Positions 1-10,797 of a DNA stretch of 56,560 bases are shown in pieces; positions within the stretch are counted from its first letter, which is position 1; every line of letters begins with the position of its first letter. Under the pieces are notes generated by a model that saw only the letters and a list, made by a program, of their open reading frames with translations, was not told the origin of the DNA and searched no databases. Source of the DNA: Terana coerulea (Eukaryota; Basidiomycota; Agaricomycetes; Polyporales; Phanerochaetaceae); the NCBI GenBank assembly GCA_024811115.1, contig JAKOGH010000250.1:1-56560 (forward strand), in the 5' to 3' direction. Both the position numbers and the translations under genes were made by a program.

Positions 1-822
1 TCGTACAACAACAAGGTCAACAGCTCCACCGAACAAACTCCATTCTTCGTCAACAAAGGCTATCACCCTAACTCCGAAACGAACCCTACCGGGAGTAAGG
101 AAAACCGTGAGAGACTTTGTCAATCGGATGAAATTAGTACGAGAGGAAATGCAGGCAGCCATCGGATTAGCACAGGAGACGATGAAGTGCTTCCAAGTCG
201 ACCGGAAGGGAAGACACCTGAATACAAGCCGGAGACCTAGTATGGCTTGAAGGGACCAACATCACAACCGATCGACCGATGAAAAAGCTCGACAACAAGC
301 GCTACGGCCCGTTTAAAGTTAAACAAAAACACGGGCGCCTCCGCTTACGAGCTTGAACTTCCCAAAGCATGGAGAAAGATCTATCCCACAGTCGGTGAGA
401 TGTGGCTCTCACCGTTCGAGAGCCCTCTTTCGAATCCCAGGCACGTGAACCCGAAATACCTGATCTGATTGATGGACAAGAAGAACATGAGGTCGAAGAG
501 ATCCTGGACGCTAAGTTAGACAAGGGAATTCTCAAATACAAAGTTCTATGAAAGCACGAAACCGGTCCGCTGCAAGTACACATGGGAACCGGCGATCCAA
601 CCTCACCCACTGTCAAGATCTCATCGATGCCTTCTACAAGCGCGTACCAGGGCGCCCCCTCGTCCGTTGACTATTCGAATTCCCCCCGTCACGTTCGGCC
701 CCCAACGTCAATCAATTCATCAGGCACATCGGTTCCAGGCTTTACAATTGGGAAATAGGTCGTACAGATAGAGACGCCAAGTTCTATAGATCACGCCGGA
801 CGTGATCCTTAGAGAGGGGTTA
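1..822 (+). mobile_element. Decayed 3' part of a Ty3/Gypsy retrotransposon pol gene
   Basis: Reading across frames gives the end of an integrase followed by a chromodomain-like tail. Near 215-255 there is a segment of the type YKPGDLVWLEGTNI, then KRYGPFKV near 300-315, then SAYELELP near 340-365. Near 485-545 comes an acidic EVEEILDAKL..KYKVLWK stretch, and near 600-645 NLTHCQDLIDAFYKRVP. These fit the C-terminal integrase domain and chromodomain of fungal chromoviruses. No frame stays open: there are stops and one-base shifts, for example a missing G in the PGD codons near 230. This is a dead copy whose 5' part lies outside the window. It reads towards the MYND gene fragment and may have truncated it. 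Confidence 0.75.
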
Positions 823-1141
823 TGTCGTGAATTCCTGGGGCGTCTCTAGGGTATTCTTTTCATTTCCATTGTCTTCTACCCCTATCTATTGTTCTCTCAT
901 CGATACCGTGGTTTCCGTGGATGTTTCTCTATTGTTCTGGACCGCTCTAGTACATACACGAGGATACCAGGTGGTACTGTACAGTTTAGGACTACACTTG
1001 TATAAGTAGTTACCGTCTGCAACAGAGAAAGCCAGTCTCGAGCTGGTCTGTTCCCCAGCTAGTTACTCGGAGACTGCACCACTTCTTCCGTCCCAGTTGA
1101 GAGCGTCGCACCTGGTACAGTTGTACTAGTTGTTGTTGACA
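811..1141 (+). repeat. Possible polypurine tract and 3' LTR of the Gypsy remnant
   Basis: A purine run AGAGAGGGG (811-819) follows the chromodomain remnant and is followed by TGTCGTGAATTCC from 823, the arrangement expected at a polypurine tract and LTR start. A TATAAGTA-like box lies near 1000. The right border is a guess, placed at a CA near 1141. There is no second LTR in the window to confirm the limits. Confidence 0.35.
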
Positions 1142-1432
1142 CCCGGAAGACCTCCAGATGTACGTCCGCAGCTTCCGGAACGACTAGAAAAGTCGCGAGG
1201 GCGGGAATTCTAGGTGCCCCCGAAGATGCGCGTTCTTTTGGAACATAATATTGCACTACCACTCCCCGGCAGGCACGACTGACTGCGAGCACTAGGACCG
1301 GCTATTTCGGAGGTTGAAGAAAAATGACTTTGACAGGGGGCTAATCCCCTGCATGGTACGCTGCACAACTGTAGCACGCATATAGTCATAGAATTCTGTT
1401 TCACTAACATTCAACCAACTATTCTCCGACAG
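1142..1432. other. Spacer between the retroelement remnant and the MYND gene fragment
   Basis: No coding sequence is recognised here. An intron-like acceptor (..CTCCGACAG) ends at 1432 just before the first readable exon of the MYND gene, so missing upstream exons may once have lain in or before this stretch. Confidence 0.4.
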
Positions 1433-2094
1433 TGGTTTGCTCGCGAGGCAGGGTGCTGGGACCCCAAGTGCGAGTTCCTGCACGACACGGAGGCCTGCAT
1501 CCGCGACCGCGAAAAGGTGCTTCAGAAGCGACGCGTGCAGCTCGGCAAGCCCAACATGCGCGACCTCGGCCTGCGCGAGCGGCAAGAGCTGCAGGAGTAC
1601 CGTAGTCTCCCTAGGCAGAGTAGACAGACTCAGATGTGACGGACGGTCGTAGAGTACCGCGCAGCCCATCCGCGGAACGAACCGCCTGCGCAGGACCTAG
1701 ACACGGAGCTCCAAGCGCTGCAACGCCTGACAGTCGCCGACGACGACAAGAGCGAGGATGACATGGACCCGGAGCTGTATGGTATCATCGGCAAGACGGC
1801 GCAGACCAAGAAGATCTGCCATAACCCTGGATGCTTGGCGCGGAAGATGAAGCAGGGCGCCGAGGGCAGCGGGGAGTTGGACGGGGTCAACCTGAAGCAG
1901 TGCTCCGTCTGCAAAGTAGCCACATATTGCTCGGTAAGTGAACACGCATCTGCTGATTCCGCTCGTTACTAAGCGAGCCGACACTACAGCCCGAATGTCA
2001 GAAAGTGGATTGGAAGCGGCACAAGAAGGAGCCTTGCCGGCCGTTCGAGGAGCTGATTCAAGAGGACGACCTCTGGAACGACTTAGGTATGTGA
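1433..2094 (+). CDS. MYND zinc-finger protein, 3' part only (5' exons missing)
   Basis: Three exons can be joined with good splice signals: about 1433-1601, 1653-1933 and 1990-2094. The first reads WFAREAGCWDPKCEFLHDTE, a short Cys/His cluster, then a basic helical stretch. Exons 2 and 3 together give CSVCKVATYCSPECQ and a following WKRHKKEPC, the Cys and His spacing of a MYND zinc finger, split by an intron directly after CS. MYND fingers bind proline-rich partner proteins; the target here is unknown. No initiator ATG or N-terminal domain can be found upstream, where a Gypsy remnant lies, so the gene looks 5'-truncated. The 3' end is uncertain: the frame closes at a TGA that overlaps a perfect donor (GTATGTGA), so another exon may follow. 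Confidence 0.6.
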
Positions 2095-2368
2095 AAAGGA
2101 ACCACCCGATTTGCGAGGAACGGCGAATAGGCTCCGTGAAAGCCTTTGGTCATGGTCTTGGTTATTTTGGTACACTTCTGCAATTTAAGTCAAGTATTTG
2201 AACAGCTGTACAGCATCATGACGGCAATTACAGTTCACGTGGGACATATCCACAATGTGCTAAGTACAATACAAATGTATGGGAAATGACGCAAACCGTA
2301 CTAGTAGGGATCGAGCTGGGCGCCGTAAACAAGGAAGGCAGACTGAAATCAGCACATCACAAAGAGCA

Positions 2369-5300
2369 CTACCTGGCGTCCCCCTGAGCATTATTCAAAG
2401 CATAGGCGGACCGAGTCCTGACTCTCCTTGACTCGCTATCCTCTTGATCTTCCGCCGAGCGTTTGTTAGAAGAAGCGCTGCTGGCAGCACTCGGCATCGA
2501 GGATAGGTTCCTATCCGCCGCGGGGAGGTAGGTCCACAGGCCTTCGAATTGATCGATAGTCTTGACACTGAGCACCCGATCCCATGAAATTATATCCTGG
2601 AGCGCTCGTGCGAGGACGGCCTTGAGTTCCTTGTGAGTGAGGAGATCTTTCTTTGGTCGTGGTTGTTGGACTGGGTGCGTTTGTGCGCTCTGCAGTGAGT
2701 CCGCCTCGTGATCTGTCTCTGCCTCTACAACCGACATGAGGACGTTCGACGTGAAACTCGCCATGTCCTCCGGCTCTGCCGCCTTGGTAACTGGTAGAAC
2801 CCGTGGTGCCACACGATAGTTCTCAAGATCTTTGATACCGAAGTCCGGTTGTGCGTAATGTGTATAGCAGCAGAGGTGGAGGTTCCTCAGCAGAGTGGTG
2901 AAACCTTCACCAAGTTGGGGCGTTATCACCTCGAAAGGCGGATCACGTTGCTTGAAGGATTTGACCTTCTCTCTTCCACCTATCCGATAAGAGGAACCGT
3001 CGATCTTTGCATCCTTATGATAGTATGACCAGACATGCAAAGCAAGGTCGTCGTTCGTATTGTCGCGGGGCTCCTTCTGTTCGAGGTAGGATGCCATGGT
3101 AAAATTCGTGCGATGAAATCGAAGAGTATTCAGTCGGATCACGTGAATGAAGGACTCCAGATCATCCTCGACCGACACCGGCTTGAGGGGATATTGCAGC
3201 AATATCCCTGACATGAAAGGCCACGTACCCTGTGTTAACCACCACCTCTGATCAGCGCTGAACGTCTAATCATACAACATAATGCAGCCTTACCGAGCGA
3301 CCGTGTTGCGTAGCCCCAGGCTCAGCATCCGGATTTGCGACAGACCTGCTCAAATCCCAGTCCGTCAAGATGCCCTCGGGGGTGCGTTAACCTTGTCCAG
3401 AGTGTCGATATTGATCATGATGTTCCCATCGCTGATGTCACGATGTAATATTTTGGCTTTTTCCCAAGCCGCGCCATGGGCTGTAGTGAGATCGGAGAGT
3501 GAGAAAGACAAGAGACGCAGTAACATGGAGAAGTACGCCTCACCTACGAGAGCGCAAAGTATGATATGGATCATGTGGTGCGCCAGCTCATACTCCTTCA
3601 GAGGTATGCCGATGGTACCGAGAACCAGACGACAGTGTACCCGCTCCCGCAGGCGGGAACATCTGTTAGGTAGTCCTGAGTAAGCGTGCGTTGGTCCACA
3701 AGTGCATCATGCCCCTGCCCCGGGCGTTGGTGGAGAACATCTCCGCCACCGAGAAGTTCGGGGATGCACAAAACACCCTTCTGGTGCAAGAGCGTATACG
3801 TTTCGAGCTCTGTAGATATGGAATCGTGATTTGGCCTCCAAGAATCCTTCACAAAGCATAGCTTGCTTTGGCCAACGATGTACCCGATGAAGCCCTTAGT
3901 GGCTCGTCCGGTCGGCGACCACCGTCCTATGCGATAACGACCAATCAAGATAGTGGCCGTCTTGGACTGACTCGAGTCGGCGGGGTCGCAAGAATGGACA
4001 GTCGAACTGAGGCATCGTGTCAGAATAATAAGTTGTATTGTTCGTCAACTGACACTCACCTGTACGATGGGATACTTGACCTGATCTTCCAACATGTCCT
4101 CGACAAATTGCTTGCGCCATTTGTTGGCCTTCGGATTCCCAACCGCCTGCTCGAGCCTCTCCTTGTATTGCTTCAACTCTTGAGCTGTACCAGGGAAGCG
4201 CCTGATCGATAGGTCATACCCCTGGGTGACAGCGTCCGCTTTCGCGAGCCGGATAGAAAAAGTTCAGGAGATGTTTGGGGTCCTCGACGTAGTTGAAAGC
4301 CTTGCTCATGATGCAACCACAACGGTCCCATCGCATCAAACGCGCCGTATGCTTCGTGATGAAAACGGAGAAGAAACATGTCCGATGTTGACGCTGCATA
4401 GCTTCCACAGCGTATCGAATTATCTGTACCCGGACTTTGCCCGTCCCCGTCGCCGAGGTTGATCTCGGGAAGTCCAGTCTCAGAAGAGTCGGGAAAGGAT
4501 CCGCCGAGGAGCTGGATCTTAACCTCAACCAAGGTAAGCAACCAGGCCCATCGTAGATCTCCGTCCCATTTGCAGTTGGGGCGTTTCCTTGGGGTGCCCG
4601 CCGTATGATTCTTCCTCCTCTCCGACGAGCTCCCATCCTCCGCTCTTATCCGTGTCACGGTGGTAAATAACGAGATCCGGTTTCCCATCATGAAATGCAT
4701 CTTCGTGGCGGTTGGACGTGTCCTTAACGGTGTATTTGGTGTCTGCTAGAGCCGCACCGATGGCTTCGCACTGGGATGTCCCATCAGTCCTGAGACAGGG
4801 AGGAAAGCACGCGATGTGCATTCTATTTCACTTACTAAAGGAGGGTACATATCTTTCTCAGTTTTGGAGCTTTTTAGGGTCCTGCATCCGACTCCCAAGC
4901 TTGTCGTGGATCTTCTTCACCAGTTCATCGTCCAGGTTGCCGACGCTGTCGCGAAAGAACAGCTCGAGGAATTCTCGGCGAAACATGGCGTACAGATCCT
5001 CCATCTCCCAGTCCACCTTCAGATCGTACTCTTGCTTCTTGTGAGTCTCTCCCTTCGCGCCGGCTGTCGGTAATCGAGGGGTAGTTGGTACTGAGGATCC
5101 CTCGCGGTCTTCAGCGCGACGACCCTGGGGATTGTCGTCTGAGAAGCTAGGGTAGTCTTCGTGTAGGTCGTGGTTCCGCTGCGCAGACGAAGCGGTGAGG
5201 TCGTCAGCTTCTTAACTGCGGAGACGCTGCTCAGAGTCGACAGCTGCGAGAGTGTTATCGGCTCCCGAGTGTTCCGAACGACGTGGGGTTACGTTAGGCT

Positions 5301-5858
5301 CTGTCGAAGGCGATGCGGGGATGTCTGAATGAGATGTCGTGCCTTGAGGCTGACGTGGGCGAGTTACAGGAAATTGGGATGGAGATGGGGTGAGGTTTGG
5401 CAAAGGTGACGACTCAAAGGAAATCGACTGTGACGCGGATGCTTGAGATCGGCGTGGAGGAGTCACGGGGCGTCAGGCAGAGATGATTGAGGGACGAGAC
5501 TGGCCTGAGGCCCGTGGGACCTCTTGGGTCTCCTCGGTGTGGCGTCGAGAGCGTTAGCTTGAACAGACGGGTTCGACGTCTCCGGGGAGGAGTGTGGCAA
5601 ATCTCGAACACTTGCGGGTGGCGGGGACAAGGACGAGGATGGATCAGAGGGAGCAGGCGGAGGTGAATCCCCCGACGAGTCTGGAGCCGGGGACGCCAAT
5701 AGTGGAGGTCCAGTTGCGGTGTCGAGTCTTGTGGCGAAGAAAGGCGAGGCAAAGAAATCTTCGTCGTCGTTCTGGACTCGCGATGGTACGGCACTAGCCT
5801 GCAATGGCGCACCTCCGTTGAGGGGAGGTGAAGCAGCCCTGGGCGAGGGTCGCTGCAT
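2369..5858 (-). CDS. FunK1-type fungal protein kinase (first copy)
   Basis: The gene reads leftward through several exons. It starts at the ATG at 5858 (MQRPSPRAASPP) with a long Ser/Pro-rich N-terminal tail (about 5858-5212). Near 4820-4210 comes the FunK1 N-lobe-like region, with TARLMRWDRCGCIMSKAFNY matching the family pattern. Near 3930-3620 are GRATKGFIGY, KDSWRP and CIPELLGGGDV. Near 3465-3380 is the catalytic loop HRDISDGNIMI, and then TDWDLSRSVAN, the FunK1 form of the DFG segment. The last exon (3214-2369) starts in GILLQYPLKPVSVEDDLESF and ends in a basic, Ser-rich tail. FunK1 kinases are a large agaricomycete family of unknown substrate. Two breaks are seen: one near 5463 in the tail and one in a C run (G on + strand) at 3374-3378. 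Either could be an assembly indel; exon limits are approximate. Confidence 0.7.
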
Positions 5859-7263
5859 TGCGGATGGGATCGCAGACAGTGAGTAGTTGTTCGGTGAGTG
5901 AAAACAACAATGAATACTCACCAAATATCAACCTCAGGTTTGTGGCACGTGCACAGCGGTGAGTTCGCGGAGTGTCGCGCGTTAATAGGTCCGTCCTGCC
6001 AGGTCAATGCAAAAATGTGCTGCCGTACAAGGATAGCGGTGCGAGCTGAAGGTGTGGGCTTAGTATGAGTTGAATTGCATCAACTCAGTGGCACAAGTGC
6101 ACTCACCTCTTACTAGCCTTAACAGCTCAGAACGCCAGAAAATATGGAGTTCGTCTGCCGCTACGAGCTGAGCTTAATTCAAGTTCAACTAGTATTCCCA
6201 AAGGGGAACCTCGGCGATCAGCGCTCTCCCCTCTCTCGGGGCATGCCGCGACGAGCCTGATCGGATCTGCAATTTGAGATCTCCTCTGACTCTTTCTTTC
6301 AACGTCGAGGATGACCAGAGCGGCCACTCGAAGAGCTCGACAAGAACAGAACTATCGGGACATGGGGTGAGATATTGGCATGCCAGTACTAGCGAGTCTC
6401 GCAGTTCAAACCTTCTAGACAAAAATCTCATCCTTACCCACCAGTAATACTTAAACAGGGACGGTCTGGTAACGGCTGTGCCCTTGCAATTCGACCAAGA
6501 TATTTGAAGTCACAACAAGTTCATCAGTGTCATTGTCAGTCTTCGAAGTCTCCCCGCTATATTGTTTTAGTGGGGATATCCGGCACACCATATAAGGAGC
6601 TGGAAATTGCACCTTATACGTGTATAGCCTTTGGTCTCCCTCGACCACCTCCTCACCTATCCCATCCCTGTTATTTTCTAGCACTCTGATCACCGCATGC
6701 AGAGTCTGAAGTCTCAGCTTTCGACAAGCTTTACCAACATTATCCTCTTGGTATGATATTGTCAACAAATGGTACGCTACGCTCTCTACAATCCTTCTTG
6801 CCGAAAAAATGCTGATGTTTTCTTTCGCCTACTTTGCGACCTGTACGTTGCTCGTGCTATCAGATCCATACGAGTGCATCACCGCCAAACTCGCGCAGGC
6901 GTACTGCAGTGCTCTACCCCAACGTCCTCCCCACAACTTTGTCATGACGTCAGCGTCAATACGTGAAGCTGCTGTCACCGAAAGGAATGACGAGTGCCTT
7001 GTTGGTCGCCTTCCTCATGCAGGCATCCCGACCTTAACGGACTTGCCCTTGCGGGTTAATCTCCCCTCCAGAGATCGTCCGGCAACTTGTAAGGTACGGT
7101 CGCCTACTGCTGTTGGGCAGTGCGGAGCAACTGACCTTGGATGAACTTGACATAGAGCGCTGCGTTGTATCCTCTGGGGAGGAGTGTCAGTATAAGACCC
7201 GGGAGATATGGGGATGGTTGAAGAAGTCGGACCTCACCTCTCTTTACGACTTCCACACCTCAG
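5859..7263. other. Gene-less spacer between FunK1 and the MFS gene
   Basis: Short open frames occur on both strands but none resembles a protein family or shows consistent splicing. The two start codons face away from each other (5858 minus, 7264 plus), so this 1.4-kb stretch should hold both promoters. I see no recognisable motif in it. Confidence 0.5.
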
Positions 7264-7481
7264 ATGTCCTCGACGACTACGCTGCAAGCGTCGTTCTCTG
7301 CGGCGGCCACGGAGCCTCCAACTATCTCACCGACCACGGCGCCGACGAGGACTGGGGCGAAAGGCAAAGGCTCTGCCTTCTGGCTATCCTACATCTCGAT
7401 CGTCGTCTCCATATTCCTTTCTGCGCTCGACCTCACCGCCGTATCGACCGCCCTGCCGACGATAACGGCGGACCTGAATGG

Positions 7482-8449
7482 CGGTGTGGAGATGGTATCG
7501 GGTTGGGGACTGGTAGTAGACGCGAACGAGTGGGGCGACGGTAGTGGAAGAGTGGCCGCGTAGGTATCTGAAACAGAGTAATTAGCTTATAATTTGACCC
7601 TTCTTACCGGAACACAACGCGCTGACGAGGGAGACACCGGAAGGCGGTAACTCGGGCGCCGTGCACAGGAGCGAAACTTGAAGAATGAACAGTTAGCTCG
7701 ATGAACGGAAATACGCGACTCACTTATCTCGTAGCCGACTCGTTGCCGACGGACTATAACTCAGGGAAAACGACGGCGATGCGAAGTGATGCTTTTGTGG
7801 GGGAAACAAAGATGATTCCTCGAGACGTGAGGATGCCCTTTATATAATACACTGAAACATCCCACTACCGTTCTCTCGGTCGGGAGTTCGCTTCGGAAAC
7901 TCTGCGAAACTGAGAAAGAAGAACATACTGGCGCTGAAGACGTCCGAGAACGGAATGAGACCTAGTTCTGGATGCGGCATGTTGCGAAACCGTTGGCGCC
8001 GGGGGAAAGACACGCCGGTTCCTTCAGCTATGTCATGTTCAGACGGGCAATGACTCAGGGCTGGCGTGAGAGACAGTGACACGGCTTATTTGCGTGCGCG
8101 AACCGCTGCCCTCGGAGCGCGAGCACGGTCACTGTCCTGGCGTAGGCCCCTACGTCCCGTCTTCCCACGATCACGGCCGTCGGTCCCGTCGTTGTCCGCG
8201 AGAGATACAAGTGCATGAGAGAGAGGAGGAGGGATGAAAGACTGAATAAAGGAGTGATTAAAGAAACATTCACGATGCCTAGGGCTTCCTGAGCCGTCGA
8301 GCGAGGCGATTCGCGTGTGCGTGGTTCGAAATGCAAGTAGACGCGGACGAAAGCGGTCGTGGTGAGCGTCAAGGGTCCCGCCTGCCTAGTCGGGAATAAT
8401 CGAATTTATGAGCTTTTCGTGCCTGCGCTAATCTCTACCACCACAGCGG
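7482..8449 (+). other. Unusually long gap between MFS exons 1 and 2
   Basis: The two coding segments would join as ..TADLNG-DKFTWVG.. across 968 bp, whereas all other introns here are about 50-70 bp. The donor GTGTGG is weak and the acceptor ambiguous (CAG at 8444 or GAG at 8449). A TATA-like run (TTTATATAATA) lies near 7840. It may be an intron enlarged by an insertion, but I found no terminal repeats. Confidence 0.4.
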
Positions 8450-8626
8450 AGACAAATTCACCTGGGTCGGCTCTGCATACGCACTCGCCAGTACCGCAAT
8501 CCTTCCCTTGTCGGGCGCGCTCGCGGACATCTTTGGTCGCAAACCCACCATGCTGGGATCCATTCTGTTCTTCGCGGTGGGGAGCGCGTTAGCGGGGCTG
8601 CGCAGAACATGAACATGCTCATTGGG

Positions 8627-9013
8627 TACGGTTGACGAGACGTCCGAGGATGGATTTCGTTTTGATGCACCATCACTCGCGCCAAGCGCCTGATGGGCGC
8701 TCCCACGGCTTGGTCCGCCCGACCGAGGCCTTACTCTGGAATTGGAGTGTGGTCCTTGTACCTACCTATAGCTACAGCTCAATGCTAGTGGAATCGAGAA
8801 AGCATGGAGCAGAGGGAGCCCAGAGTCTCTCGAAAGATCGAAATCCGAGGTTTGCTGGCGGGCGCTAACAGCCGGAGGTAGCCGGGAATTGATTGATGAG
8901 CGAATGCGGTAACTTGACGATAACAAGCCCGAGATGATCTAAGTTTGGGTTATCTAGCACGTGAGCCCCCGCCCTCCGCCACGCCACATCGAGCTCGCGC
9001 TCGTTGTTCTCAA
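8627..9013 (+). repeat. Left terminal inverted repeat of the fold-back element
   Basis: 387 bp, matched by the reverse complement of 10411-10797. Homology stops at CTCAA (9013), after which the arms differ. Confidence 0.9.
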
Positions 9014-9121
9014 TGGTGCCAGACTTGGAGATGTCCCCTGAATTCCTCACCATGCCTTTGTCATATTGCATTTACCCCCCTTTGTGTTGTGTTGATGCAT
9101 GTCAAATAGTATATACGTATA

Positions 9122-9294
9122 CAGGGATAAACCGCTCCACGCACATTCCCACTCTACGCACATTCCCGCTCTACGCACATCCCCTGCCAAAATATTGGCG
9201 CTTCATGGCGCTTGGAGGTGAAAACCAGTGATGCACCACCGTAAAATAGACGCCATGTGCGTAGAGCGGAATGTGCGCAGAGCGGTCATCCCTG
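9122..9294. mobile_element. 173-bp MITE nested in the fold-back element
   Basis: Starts CAGGGATAAACCGCTC and ends GAGCGGTCATCCCTG, imperfect inverted repeats, with a TA dinucleotide directly on each side (9120-9121 and 9295-9296). The inner left arm holds tandem copies of a unit containing CTACGCACATTCCC (9141-9182), mirrored near 9254-9275. A TA target and CAG-type ends fit a Tc1/mariner-related MITE; this class is inferred. Confidence 0.7.
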
Positions 9295-10410
9295 TACAGC
9301 ACACAATTGCAACAAGCCAGGCTGTCCCTACTGTAACAAGTCAACTTGGTGGCATTGTGCCTCTAATGAGAGCTCAGCTGACACACATTTAGGCTGGTGT
9401 CAGCTCTGTCCCTTCACCCAGACATAGACACAGTAGAATATATGTATTACTTCATATACATATATTTACTTACTCCAAAAGGGCTGCGAGCAGAGCAGAC
9501 ATTATTATTGATAGAATATAATATAACATTCAGTGCATAATATGTCAAGCAGGTCAGCTGGATATGAAGAGAACACATGAGGGCCTGCTAAATGGAACAG
9601 TCATCACAGAGAAGAGCAACTACACGGCATGGTGCACAATGTCCAGGACTGCGCGCAGCACATGTGCGGTGACAGAAGTTACAGCGACACTGGCGTGGAC
9701 ATACACGGCATGGAATTCACACCTACAGTATAGTATTGCACAGTGCACGCTGACACCACTTGCCGGCTGAGAGGCGACAGACAACTGCACGAGCATTGAC
9801 GGGTATAGTGCGCCCAAGGCACTATCGTCTGATCTTCAAGCCGTTGAATGCGCACAACCAGAGGTTCCTGCTGTCTTGAGAACGCAGTAGACAGGATGTG
9901 GTCTGCAGGTTTGTTTTTGAATGCTGACAAGACTGTGTTGGCGGGTAACATCCTGACGGGGGTAGGTAAGCTGCAAGACCGACGTACGGTGGTGCAGCGG
10001 CGGTAGCGGGTAAAGTGTGTATCTAATAATAAAGAGAAACAATTTAGTGAAAAGGAGCGTTGTCCGTGAACCGTGCAAGCACAGCCCGGTCATGAACAGC
10101 GACGCAAAGAGAGAGGGACATGGGTGACGTACTGGCCGTTTATAAGAACCTCTCACAGCCCGGCACCATCAAGTGACAACCCCCATATCCTCCCGTGACT
10201 TCCTGTAGGTCCTGATCGACAGGTGGTCCGAGAGTGGCGATGCATTTGCAAGCAAGTGAGGTCTTCCGGGTCATACCAACGGTATAGGGAAGGGCGAGGA
10301 GTGCCAGCAAGATAATCGGGGAGGCACCAGCAACACTTGGTGGCTGCCAGGTCGCCTGTGGATGAAGGTACTCGTAGTGAAGGAGACGCCGCAGAAGGCA
10401 GGCTGTACGG

Positions 10411-10797
10411 TTGAGAACAACGAGCGCGAGCTCGATGTGGCGTGGCGGAGGGCGGGGGCTCACGTGCTAGATAACCCAAACTTAGATCATCTCGGGCTTG
10501 TTATCGTCAAGTTACCGCATTCGCTCATCAATCAATTCCCGGCTACCTCCGGCTGTTAGCGCCCGCCAGCAAACCTCGGATTTCGATCTTTCGAGAGACT
10601 CTGGGCTCCCTCTGTTCCATGCTTTCTCGATTCCACTAGCATTGAGCTGTAGCTATAGGTAGGTACAAGGACCACACTCCAATTCCAGAGTAAGGCCTCG
10701 GTCGGGCGGACCAAGCCGTGGGAGCGCCCATCAGGCGCTTGGCGCGAGTGATGGTGCATCAAAACGAAATCCATCCTCGGACGTCTCGTCAACCGTA
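10411..10797 (-). repeat. Right terminal inverted repeat of the fold-back element
   Basis: Inverted partner of 8627-9013, same length, almost identical. Its outer end CCGTA abuts the second CATTGGG target copy. Confidence 0.9.

Larger units (their letters stand above)
8627..10797. mobile_element. 2.17-kb fold-back (long-TIR) DNA element inserted in the MFS gene
   Basis: The element begins TACGGTTGACGAGACG and ends with its reverse complement. Terminal inverted repeats of 387 bp each (8627-9013 and 10411-10797) are almost identical; one difference is visible in the translated stretch (Ala against Thr). The insertion is flanked by a direct 7-bp copy CATTGGG (8620-8626 and 10798-10804), a target site duplication. 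Removing one copy restores MLIGAR followed by an intact intron donor of the host gene. The 1.4-kb core has no recognisable transposase and holds a nested MITE, so the element is non-autonomous. Near-identical arms suggest a recent insertion. The superfamily is not assigned; short duplications with long TIRs occur in several. Confidence 0.85.

Noticed and set aside
6127..6768. Minus-strand open frames between the FunK1 and MFS genes
   Set aside because: No family resemblance and no supporting exons nearby.
8310..8330. GGTTCGAA motif near 8320 as a possible tRNA
   Set aside because: No matching T-stem or acceptor stem is present.
9564..10156. Open frames inside the fold-back element as possible transposase remnants
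   Set aside because: Short, overlapping on both strands, and without any transposase motif such as a DDE pattern.
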